From Desulfuromonadaceae bacterium (lineage in GTDB: Bacteria > Desulfobacterota > Desulfuromonadia > Geobacterales > Pseudopelobacteraceae): DNA of 33,198 nt. A program made the translations under genes and the position numbers. The notes under the pieces were generated by a model. That model was given only the letters and a program-made list of their open reading frames with translations, searched no databases and was not told where the DNA came from. The DNA is taken from positions 1 through 33,198 of the forward strand of contig JAQUIG010000032.1 of NCBI GenBank assembly GCA_028683435.1. Direction: 5' to 3'. Below, piece after piece: positions 1-6,861 of the stretch. Numbering within the stretch: position 1 is the first letter of the stretch; each line of letters opens with the position of its first letter.

Positions 1-48
1 GCCCAATGTTTTGGACGCCTGATGCGGAAATGATTACGGTACCGTTTT

Positions 49-915
49 TTATTTGCGCAGGACTTTGATGACTGCGGAGACATCTTCTTCGCCAAGGCCG
101 GCATCAACTCCCGCCTGATAAACTTTGCTGGCGGCTTCAGCTGCCGGCAGCGTCAGGCCGACCAGGCGAGCGGCATTCATAACCATATGCAGCTGGTCGT
201 TGACGTATTTGAGAGCCAGGCTGCGGGAGAAGTCACCGCGAGCCATTGCGCGCCCTTTCTGGTGGAAAAGGGGCGATGCTACGCCACGCGTATCGAGTAC
301 TTCAAGGATCTTGTCGGCGTTGAATCCCATCTTTTCACCGAAAACCAGACCTTCTGCCAGTACCTGAACCAGTTCGGCCTGGACCAGATTGACAATAAAC
401 TTCATCTTGGTGGCCTCCCCGACCTTGCCGACATGGATCGTGTTAAGTCCGAAAAACGAGAATGGTTCGCGGCATTTACCCGCTAAAGAAGGGTCGCCGG
501 CGGTGATGATCGTCATGAGTCCATTGACCGCATGGTCTTTACTTCCCCATACCGGCGCATCCAGATAAGGGACTTTTTTATTGGCACATTCTTCAGCCAG
601 TCTCATGGTCGTTTCAAGAGAATGCGAGCCCATATCGGCCAGGATCGTGCCGCTGTCGATACCGGCTAAAATGCCTTCATCACCGAAAAAGAGCGGGCCC
701 AATTCATCGCCTTCAGGAACAATAGCGATGACAAGATCGCGTCCCTTTGCGGCTTCGAGCGCGGAGGATGCCCCTTTGGCGCCCAAGGCCACCAGATCTT
801 TTACAATCGCGAGCTCAGTGTCATACACGGTCAGTTCATAATTTCCTTTGGCCAGATTGGCAGCCATATGTCGTCCGACCGTACCGAGTCCGATAAAACC
901 GATTTTCTGTAACAT
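49..915 (-). CDS. NAD(P)-dependent beta-hydroxyacid dehydrogenase (glyoxylate / succinic semialdehyde reductase type)
   Basis: The 288-residue protein belongs to the 3-hydroxyisobutyrate dehydrogenase superfamily, soluble enzymes that reduce small oxo- or semialdehyde acids with NAD(P)H. The N-terminal Rossmann motif GFIGLGTVGRHMAANL (residues 6-21), the substrate loop DAPVWGSKDHA (119-129), and the Lys172/Asn176 pair in MKFIVN match the family. The sequence around KMKFIVN and the ending resemble the gamma-hydroxybutyrate dehydrogenase/GlyR subgroup known from Geobacter and plants, but the exact substrate cannot be read. An upstream in-frame ATG at 984 is rejected because an AGGAGGT site sits just ahead of the ATG at 915. 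It lies 110 bases downstream of nth and has its own possible promoter. Confidence 0.88.
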   Translation of the reverse strand: MLQKIGFIGLGTVGRHMAANLAKGNYELTVYDTELAIVKDLVALGAKGASSALEAAKGRDLVIAIVPEGDELGPLFFGDEGILAGIDSGTILADMGSHSLETTMRLAEECANKKVPYLDAPVWGSKDHAVNGLMTIITAGDPSLAGKCREPFSFFGLNTIHVGKVGEATKMKFIVNLVQAELVQVLAEGLVFGEKMGFNADKILEVLDTRGVASPLFHQKGRAMARGDFSRSLALKYVNDQLHMVMNAARLVGLTLPAAEAASKVYQAGVDAGLGEEDVSAVIKVLRK

Positions 916-955
916 GCAATACCTCCTGTAGGCAGCTGCGATAAAATAGTGTTTC

Positions 956-984
956 AATTTATATGAGTTTTTGCCGGCTGGCAA
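956..984 (-). promoter_or_regulatory. Possible sigma70 promoter of the hydroxyacid dehydrogenase gene
   Basis: On the minus strand TTGCCA (979-984) and TAAATT (956-961) are 17 bases apart. The start codon is about 40 bases downstream. A short inverted repeat, TTGCC-GGCT-GGCAA (971-984), overlaps the -35 box and could be an operator or chance. Confidence 0.4.
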
Positions 985-1025
985 TAATCAAATAGTAATG
1001 CCTCTGTTTTTTTATCTGTTTTACC

Positions 1026-1682
1026 TCACCGGGAAGATTTGACGCCCATACGGTCACATAGATCAGACAATTTACAACTCGAGCAGCGGGGCGATACCGG
1101 GTGGCAATGGTTCTGCCCGAATGCGACCAACAGATCGTTAATCTCGATCCAGTACTCGGGAGGGAGATGCATCCTCAACAGTTTTTCGGTCTCTTCAGGG
1201 CTTTTTGACACAATATAGCCAAGGCGGTTGCATATCCGGTGCACATGAGTATCCACACAGATTCCCGGCTTGCCGAAGCCGAGCGTTACCACGAGGTTGG
1301 CAGTTTTTCTACCGACACCTTTAAAACGAAGAAGCTCGTCAATATCGTCCGGCACGATGCCGCCATACTCTTCCACCAGCTGCCGGGAGAGCATGGCTAT
1401 CTGTTTCGCCTTGGTATGATAAAAACCGGCGGGATAGATCAGCTGTGATATCAGGTCCGCTGGTAGTACCGCCATCGTTTCGGGCGTCTGCGCCCGTGCA
1501 AAGATTCGTGCCGAGGCCAGGGCCGTCACTTCATCTTTGGTGCGTAGCGAGATAATGCAGGAGATCAGAACCTTGAAGGGGCTGCCGTTACACTGGGCAA
1601 CAATTGTAACAGCCGGAGTCTGCCAGCCTTTGTATTCTTCGCGCAGAGTCGCGATAACTGCATGTATCTCGTCAACTTTCAT
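1026..1682 (-). CDS. nth: Endonuclease III (DNA glycosylase / AP lyase)
   Basis: This 218-residue protein is a base-excision-repair enzyme that removes oxidised pyrimidines and nicks at abasic sites. The helix-hairpin-helix reads FKGVGRKTANLVV, with the catalytic lysine at 126. The catalytic aspartate is Asp144 in VDTHVHRI. The C-terminal [4Fe-4S] cluster motif C-x6-C-x2-C-x5-C is complete at Cys193, 200, 203 and 209. Length and motif spacing match the family. No strong Shine-Dalgarno sequence lies at the usual distance; a -10/-35 pair ends about 7 bases before the ATG, so the message may be leaderless. It is divergent from the PHP gene. Confidence 0.96.
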   Translation of the reverse strand: MKVDEIHAVIATLREEYKGWQTPAVTIVAQCNGSPFKVLISCIISLRTKDEVTALASARIFARAQTPETMAVLPADLISQLIYPAGFYHTKAKQIAMLSRQLVEEYGGIVPDDIDELLRFKGVGRKTANLVVTLGFGKPGICVDTHVHRICNRLGYIVSKSPEETEKLLRMHLPPEYWIEINDLLVAFGQNHCHPVSPRCSSCKLSDLCDRMGVKSSR

Positions 1683-1689
1683 TGGCCGG

Positions 1690-1718
1690 ATTCTATCCTA
1701 TACATGATTTCTCTGCAA
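1690..1718 (-). promoter_or_regulatory. Possible sigma70 promoter of nth (leaderless arrangement)
   Basis: On the minus strand TTGCAG (1713-1718) is followed after 17 bases by TAGAAT (1690-1695). The -10 box ends 7 bases before the nth ATG, which would place the transcription start at or next to the start codon. This is consistent with the lack of a clear ribosome binding site for nth. Confidence 0.4.
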
Positions 1719-1761
1719 TAGCGGTTTTACTTTTTTGTCACTAAGCGCTAGTATGGTCTTT

Positions 1762-2637
1762 ATGAATATTGACCTCCATATACACTCCAGTTTTTCAGAC
1801 GGTGCCTTTACTCCCTCCGAACTTGTTGCGCTTGCCGTAAAACATGGTGTGGGCTTGATTGCCATAGCCGACCACGACTCGGTTGCCGGGGTCGGGGAAG
1901 CTTCTTTTGCGGCTGATGCCGCCGGTATTGAAACTCTTCCGGCCGTCGAGCTTTCCGTACAGTTTAAAGAGTGGCAAGATGTCCATCTGCTGGGCTACGG
2001 CATCGACTGCTGCGATGAAAAATTCCTGCAGAGCCTTGATGGTTTCAGGGGCCGCCGCGAGGGACGTAACAATGAAATTCTCGATCGTGTGAACGCCATC
2101 TTGCGTACTGAAGGGCGATTGTCACTGGAGCGCAGAAAGGTGCTGGCCTTTGCCCGTGACTCCATCGGCCGCCCGCATATTGCCCGGGCTCTGCTGGAGC
2201 AGGGATATGCAGTTTCGGTGGAAGATGCGTTTCGTCGCTATCTGGTGCCGTGCAATGTCCCGAAAAGCTATTGGCCGATTGATGATGCCATTGCAGAAAT
2301 ACATCGTATCGGCGGTGTTGCCGTGCTCGCTCATCCGACCAGCATAACAAAGGATACCATTACGCTCGGTTCTGTAATCTCAGCTCTTCAACTGTTGGGT
2401 CTTGATGGTATCGAGGTTTATAACAATATGGGGTGGCCGCTTGAAATTGAATTTCTGCGGCGTACCGCGGAGGATAGCGGTCTGTTGATGACCGGAGGCT
2501 CTGATTTTCACGGGATTGAGGAGGGACTTGAAATCGGCAGGGGGCGAGAAGGTCTTCGCTTTGACAGCGCCCTGCTCGCCCCCCTGTATGAACGGATACA
2601 GAAAATTAGAGTGCAATCAGTTACATCTTTTCTTTAA
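1762..2637 (+). CDS. PHP-domain metal-dependent phosphoesterase (TrpH/YciV type)
   Basis: The roughly 292-residue protein begins with the PHP signature DLHIHSSFSDG. It also has IAIADHDSVAG, the inserted ARDSIGRPHIARALLEQGY segment, AVLAHPTS and GGSDFHG, which together supply the His/Asp ligands of the metal centre. In this family (YciV/RnaAM, 3',5'-nucleoside bisphosphate phosphatase or 5'-3' exonuclease) the substrates are nucleotides or short RNA; the substrate here is inferred only. The start is uncertain. An ATG at 1762 fits the conserved N-terminus, but an ATG at 1753 and a TTG at 1735 are in frame and none has a clear Shine-Dalgarno sequence. The last 17 bases overlap the end of the convergent kinase-like gene. 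Confidence 0.85.
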   Translation: MNIDLHIHSSFSDGAFTPSELVALAVKHGVGLIAIADHDSVAGVGEASFAADAAGIETLPAVELSVQFKEWQDVHLLGYGIDCCDEKFLQSLDGFRGRREGRNNEILDRVNAILRTEGRLSLERRKVLAFARDSIGRPHIARALLEQGYAVSVEDAFRRYLVPCNVPKSYWPIDDAIAEIHRIGGVAVLAHPTSITKDTITLGSVISALQLLGLDGIEVYNNMGWPLEIEFLRRTAEDSGLLMTGGSDFHGIEEGLEIGRGREGLRFDSALLAPLYERIQKIRVQSVTSFL

Positions 2638-3451
2638 ACGCTTTGTAATCAAATACTTGAATATCTTCTTTAACCGACACGACCCCTCTGACTGATTTGA
2701 CAATTGCAATGGCGGCGTTTTTCTGGACCTCAGAAACGATATAACCGCTGATGGATACCGCTCCTTTGTCGATTGAAATAGTAAAGGGACGATAATCCTC
2801 TAGGGCAGGTGCATTCAAGAGGGCTGTTTCGATCTTTTTTGACAAAATTATGCTGTCGATTATAGCAACTGAGGATTTATCAGCCTCTTTGAGGGCGGGC
2901 TCTTTGGCCGCTGCAATAATACTGTCAACTATTGTCGCCTCCGAAAGACGGGAGGTGTTGAATACCAGATCATAATTGTTTGGATCATGCCAGTCACGAT
3001 CAAAATAGAAATGAATAAAACCGCCCCGCTGGTGATCACTGCGACGTATAAGTGTGCGGGCCATATCCGGATCAATCCACTCCCGCTCGGCAAACCGCTC
3101 AACTCTTTCTTCAAAATCGGCAATAAAGCGGAGCCGGAGAATATTTCTGCAGTCCTTCAGTAAATCCTGGGCACCCCGGCCATAAACAACAACGTTCCCT
3201 TTGCGGGAAAGATCCAAAATAATCAGTTCAATAGCATTAAGGGCTGCCGCACGTTTGCGGTCTTCTGCCGTAACATAGGAAGGCGGCTTTTCATCGACCA
3301 TTTGCAACATCTCGGGAGTAATGCCGTATTTGGCAGCAAGTGATTTGATTCGAGGCCCATCTATCAAGGTGTACTTGAGTCTCAGGGCGACCTCTGAAGC
3401 GATCTGATAAGCTCCAGTACCCATTTCGCGTGATACGGTAATAATTGCCAT
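2621..3451 (-). CDS. Cytidylate-kinase-like protein with C-terminal BON domain
   Basis: The 276-residue protein has an N-terminal domain of the Cytidylate_kin2 (AAK6) type. SREMGTGAYQIASEVALRL is a modified P-loop region, and VVYGRGAQDLL, LRLRFIADFEERVERFAERE, DRDWHDPNNYDLVFNTSRL follow the family order. Residues from about 200 to 276 form a BON domain, including DKGAVSISGYIVSEVQKNAA and RGVVSVKEDIQVFD. BON domains usually bind membranes or other surfaces. The glycine-rich loop lacks the usual basic residue (GTGAY where related proteins have GSGGR), so kinase activity is uncertain. A GGAGG site precedes the ATG at 3451. A true cmk would be about 220 residues with a GPSGAGKGT loop, so this is not the housekeeping enzyme. 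Confidence 0.82.
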   Translation of the reverse strand: MAIITVSREMGTGAYQIASEVALRLKYTLIDGPRIKSLAAKYGITPEMLQMVDEKPPSYVTAEDRKRAAALNAIELIILDLSRKGNVVVYGRGAQDLLKDCRNILRLRFIADFEERVERFAEREWIDPDMARTLIRRSDHQRGGFIHFYFDRDWHDPNNYDLVFNTSRLSEATIVDSIIAAAKEPALKEADKSSVAIIDSIILSKKIETALLNAPALEDYRPFTISIDKGAVSISGYIVSEVQKNAAIAIVKSVRGVVSVKEDIQVFDYKAFKEKM

Positions 3452-3563
3452 TATCCAGCCTCCAATAACGTGAATCAGTTTGATCGCTTATAACATGTAA
3501 TAGTTGCGTATACAAGCCGATCATGATAGCGTTCCACTCTATCCAACTCATACGGTGGTTTGC

Positions 3564-4148
3564 GTGCCCGACGTCGCTCTGTTCTTACTCCGTTTTTCCC
3601 TGTTTGCCGTACTGCACTCCCTTTTTGCGATACCGTCTCTTAAACAGCGATTTACCGGGCGAAGCGGCCACCTTCGCCGCTTCTACCGCCTGTATTACAA
3701 CGTTGCCTCGCTGCTACTCTTCGCGTGGGTTATGGCAGCGTTCCGTAACGTCACCGTTCTGTATGTTGTCCCGGGAGTGTGGAGCCTCATGTTGTACTTC
3801 ATGCAGGTGGTTTTTCTGGCTGTTCTTGCCGTTTGTGTCCGCCAGACCGGTGCAGCAGCGTTTCTCGGGATTAAAGAACAGTCCCTGAACGGGGTGAAAA
3901 TATCCAGGCTGGTTACCGACGGCTGGTACAGGGTCGTGCGACATCCACTGTACCTTTTTTCGATGCTGTTTCTGCTCAGCAATCCTGTTATAAGTAGTCG
4001 CTGGCTTGCCTTGACCCTGGTTTCGGCTGTCTATTTCCTTGCCGGTGCTCTTCTTGAGGAAAAACGACTGCTTCTGGAGTTTGGCAGTGAATACCTGGCA
4101 TATAAGCATGCCGTTCCCTTCATGATACCCCGTATTTTTACGCGATAG
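3564..4148 (+). CDS. Membrane methyltransferase of the isoprenylcysteine methyltransferase / NnrU class
   Basis: This is a small, very hydrophobic protein of about 194 residues with four or five predicted membrane segments. The C-terminal half carries the SAM-binding signature of the ICMT/PEMT fold: DGWYRVVRHPLYLFSM, then LLEEKRLLLEFGSEYLAYK and VPFMIP. Members methylate isoprenylcysteine, phospholipids or small thiols (MddA); the substrate cannot be decided here. The start is uncertain. TTG 3504 opens the longest frame but adds a hydrophilic extension and has no ribosome binding site, while GTG 3564 sits after a GGTGG and begins just before the first membrane helix. It is divergent from the kinase-like gene and convergent with the GTPase gene, 33 bases away. 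Confidence 0.72.
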   Translation: MPDVALFLLRFSLFAVLHSLFAIPSLKQRFTGRSGHLRRFYRLYYNVASLLLFAWVMAAFRNVTVLYVVPGVWSLMLYFMQVVFLAVLAVCVRQTGAAAFLGIKEQSLNGVKISRLVTDGWYRVVRHPLYLFSMLFLLSNPVISSRWLALTLVSAVYFLAGALLEEKRLLLEFGSEYLAYKHAVPFMIPRIFTR

Positions 4149-4181
4149 GCTGTGCCAGCGTGGATAGTTTACAAATAATTG

Positions 4182-5045
4182 CTAATTCACTGTTGCGATC
4201 GATATAGTCACCACAAGCCTGCTCTGAGCCGCACCGTATTGAATCTCAAGCGGGATCTTAATGGTTGTTCCTTCAACACAAAGCTCTTCAGACAGGATAG
4301 CCACAAGCGGCTTGCCGGGGAGCAATTGTGCCGCCGGAATTCCCCCTGAACCTGTCTCAACTGCTGAGGCCGAGGTAGCGGTGACCATAGGTTCCAGACC
4401 CTTTGGGGCCGCAACCGGATCAGGTCTCTCGCTATTGTCGCTCCGGTCATCCTGCTGATCCCTGGCGTTAATCCGGTCTAGCACCTGGCGGGAAAGCGTC
4501 GTCAAAGCTTCAAGGACCCCCTCTCCAGAGGCGGCGTTAGAAATACAGGTTGCCAGCATGGAAAGATCGAGTGCTGCAGCAATATCCGCCACCTCGCCCG
4601 TCTGGTCCCCCTGGGTAAAACTGTTGATCTGCAGAACTGCGGGTGCTTCATGAAGACCGACTCCATAGGCAGACAAAAAATCCCGCAATTGCGACACACC
4701 TTCTCTGGTCTCAGCCAGTTGCTCATTCGCAGGGTTAACCATGATTATAATTCCGTCAGCACCCTTGAGCGTCATTTTCCAGGTAGCCGGGTTCGTGACG
4801 ATTCCGCTGAGAGTGTAGACATGAAGCCGGACATGGTAACCATTCGGTAACGGGGTTTCAAAAGGGCTGAAATCAAAGAACAGCAGATTGTCAGCGCCGG
4901 CCGGGACACTCTTTAAATCACCGCGGAGGGAAGGTCTTATCCGTGAATAGATATAGGTGAGAGCCGTGCTTTTGCCGCTGCCCGCCGGCCCGTAATATAC
5001 AATTTTGGCGTTGATCTCTTTTTTTGCATGATTAACCAGTGCCAT
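4182..5045 (-). CDS. MglA-like small GTPase with C-terminal extension
   Basis: The 287-residue protein opens with a Ras-like domain of the bacterial MglA/Arf-like type. EINAKIVYYGPAGSGKST (residues 10-27) contains the Walker A motif, and VYTLSG (76-81) stands where MglA has the TVPG switch II motif. The position of NKxD reads NSFTQGD (141-147), so the guanine-specificity lysine is missing. The domain ends near residue 195. It is followed by a proline- and serine-rich linker and a beta-rich tail of about 60 residues. MglA proteins act as polarity or motility switches in deltaproteobacteria; that role here is inference. A GGGAG site precedes the ATG and overlaps the end of the upstream gene, 18 bases away, so the two are probably co-expressed. 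Confidence 0.8.
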   Translation of the reverse strand: MALVNHAKKEINAKIVYYGPAGSGKSTALTYIYSRIRPSLRGDLKSVPAGADNLLFFDFSPFETPLPNGYHVRLHVYTLSGIVTNPATWKMTLKGADGIIIMVNPANEQLAETREGVSQLRDFLSAYGVGLHEAPAVLQINSFTQGDQTGEVADIAAALDLSMLATCISNAASGEGVLEALTTLSRQVLDRINARDQQDDRSDNSERPDPVAAPKGLEPMVTATSASAVETGSGGIPAAQLLPGKPLVAILSEELCVEGTTIKIPLEIQYGAAQSRLVVTISIATVN

Positions 5046-5063
5046 GACTAACTCCCGAATGCC

Positions 5064-5897
5064 CTACTTTTTCTTGTTCAACAGAAGCCGTTTTGCCATG
5101 GTTGAGACGACTGAAGAGATGTTTTTATTTTTGGCAAAATAGGCAAGATCCCTCTCTCCCATCGTGCTCAGATATCTCATGGCGTTCTGCACCGGGGTCT
5201 TGGGGCTCTCGACGAGAGCTTTTCGGATCATGTAACATTTTATCCATTCTTTGTTGGCACAGATCAACCGCATAATCTCGTCATTCTGAATACCCGCCTT
5301 GATAAGCGTCTGTATTTCACCCTCGGTGATGCGCGGATTTTTTATGACGCTCCCCGAAACAAGTTTGTTTGCGTCCTTGATAAGTAAAGAGCGCCACTCT
5401 TTGTCACCTGAAAGCGCCATCTTGATCTTTTCACTGATCCCCATAAGCTGGGCGGTTTTATATTTGCTGAGAAACTCCTCGTCATCTTTCTTGATCTGTT
5501 CTTCCGACTCAGATCCGGGGGGGGCTGGTTCGGTCCCGTCCGGATCTGAGTCGATAAGCTCTTCTATATCCGCGATAGCGGTGGTTTCAGATGGTTCGTC
5601 TGCCACAGGATAGTTTCGACAGAGGTCAGGCAGCGCAGCAAGAAGCAGAGGGTGGGGATGTGGGTAATTTATATACTCCCTGATCACCTCTTCCGGCACC
5701 TCTTTGAGGCGGGAAAGGGCTGCGGCGCGGATAGCAGGTTCGGCGTCTTTTGAAAGGCAGAACAGGAGCATCAATCGATCGGCCGCTGCCATGCTCTCGG
5801 CAGCGGTACAACCGGCGAGCCTGCTCTCCGGAGGCATCCCCGACCGGACGTATGCCGCCACAGCCGGGGATATGGTTAATGTGGTTTTTTCGGCCAT
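5064..5897 (-). CDS. Conserved-looking hypothetical protein, alpha-helical, HEAT-like
   Basis: I do not recognise this 277-residue family. Residues 1-95 are helical and alanine/leucine rich (SKDAEPAIRAAALSRLKEVP resembles a HEAT repeat). Residues 100-140 form an acidic, disordered-looking linker, and residues 145-277 are a lysine-rich helical domain ending in KRLLLNKKK. No signal peptide or membrane segment is seen. It lies 7 bases after the SPOR gene and 18 bases before the MglA-like GTPase, so it is probably translated from the same message and may be a partner of the GTPase; this is inference from position. There is no clear Shine-Dalgarno sequence ahead of ATG 5897, which suggests translational coupling. 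ATG 5837 is an alternative start. Confidence 0.68.
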   Translation of the reverse strand: MAEKTTLTISPAVAAYVRSGMPPESRLAGCTAAESMAAADRLMLLFCLSKDAEPAIRAAALSRLKEVPEEVIREYINYPHPHPLLLAALPDLCRNYPVADEPSETTAIADIEELIDSDPDGTEPAPPGSESEEQIKKDDEEFLSKYKTAQLMGISEKIKMALSGDKEWRSLLIKDANKLVSGSVIKNPRITEGEIQTLIKAGIQNDEIMRLICANKEWIKCYMIRKALVESPKTPVQNAMRYLSTMGERDLAYFAKNKNISSVVSTMAKRLLLNKKK

Positions 5898-5904
5898 AGG
5901 GAGG

Positions 5905-6843
5905 TTATTGCCGTGAAAGCGTCGCTTTTATTCCAGCTCTCTTCAATCTGCCAAGGGCTGCATCTGCTGTTTTTCTGCTTTTAAAAGGGCCGATCGAGAG
6001 GGTATTGGATGGTATTGCTATTTCGGCATGTCTGACAGTTGTCGCGATACCGGCACCCCTCAAACGTTCCTTTTCGGAATTTACCACTTCAGTCTGCAAA
6101 TAGGACCCGGCATAAACGGCAAACTTTCCATCCTGTTCAATAACAAATGCGTCGGACGTGTAATGTTTCAGTTTTCCCAGGGTAGACTGAGCCTCGGCAC
6201 GATTACCGAATTCCGATACGAGCAGACGGCTCATGGTCGTTCTTTTACGGGTGGCCGGTTTGATGGTCGGCACAAAACCTGCCTTGCGTATGTGGGCCAT
6301 GTCGGCAGACATTGCTTCTTCGAGAACGTAGTTCCCGACCGTGAGCGACCACGAATCTGCTGAGCTGCTTTTTGCCTTTGCAGCCGGTTTTTTTCCGGCA
6401 ACCTTTGTTATCGCTGCTTTATGGGCAGCTTTGATCTTAACCGGTACCGGCTGGAGTGTAATGTCGGATGGTTTTGTTGTTGCAATCTTTTTGGGCTCCT
6501 CTTTCAGTTTGGCTGGAGCTGGAACTGGCTTTATCGCTGGTGCCGCTGGAGGTGCCGCTGCTGCTTGCGGCGCTTCAGTTTTAACCGGCATTGTTCCATC
6601 CGGCTGGACAGGTTCACCCTCGCGCGGCGGCAGTGGCATTTTGATGATCTGCGGTGCGGGGGCGGTGCCCTCAGCGCTTTTCTGCACCTCCAGGGGTTTG
6701 ATCAGGTCGGTGAAAAAATAAAGATATGCAAATCCACCGACTAATATCAGTAGAAGGAGAAGAAGGGCCCTTTGATTCTTTTTTTCACCGGCTGTTCCCT
6801 GCGGAGGGGAATCACCCGAATCTTTGTTAAATTTAATATCCAT
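5905..6843 (-). CDS. Single-pass membrane protein with SPOR-like repeats
   Basis: The 312-residue protein has a short cytoplasmic N-terminus and one membrane helix at about residues 26-45 (ALLLLLLILVGGFAYLYFF). A long Pro/Ala/Lys-rich linker follows to about residue 160. The last 150 residues contain two SPOR-like units: WSLTVGNYVLEEAMSADMAH with FAVYAGSYLQTEVVNSEKER, and LSIGPFKSRKTADAALGRL. SPOR domains bind denuded glycan strands of septal peptidoglycan, so the protein probably sits in the inner membrane with its C-terminus in the periplasm. The start at 6843 is chosen because GGGAGG lies just upstream; an earlier in-frame ATG at 6861 overlaps the end of the EF-G2 gene. The gap to EF-G2 is 18 bases. 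Confidence 0.82.
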   Translation of the reverse strand: MDIKFNKDSGDSPPQGTAGEKKNQRALLLLLLILVGGFAYLYFFTDLIKPLEVQKSAEGTAPAPQIIKMPLPPREGEPVQPDGTMPVKTEAPQAAAAPPAAPAIKPVPAPAKLKEEPKKIATTKPSDITLQPVPVKIKAAHKAAITKVAGKKPAAKAKSSSADSWSLTVGNYVLEEAMSADMAHIRKAGFVPTIKPATRKRTTMSRLLVSEFGNRAEAQSTLGKLKHYTSDAFVIEQDGKFAVYAGSYLQTEVVNSEKERLRGAGIATTVRHAEIAIPSNTLSIGPFKSRKTADAALGRLKRAGIKATLSRQ

Positions 6844-6861
6844 GAAAATCCTCCCTTGCAA

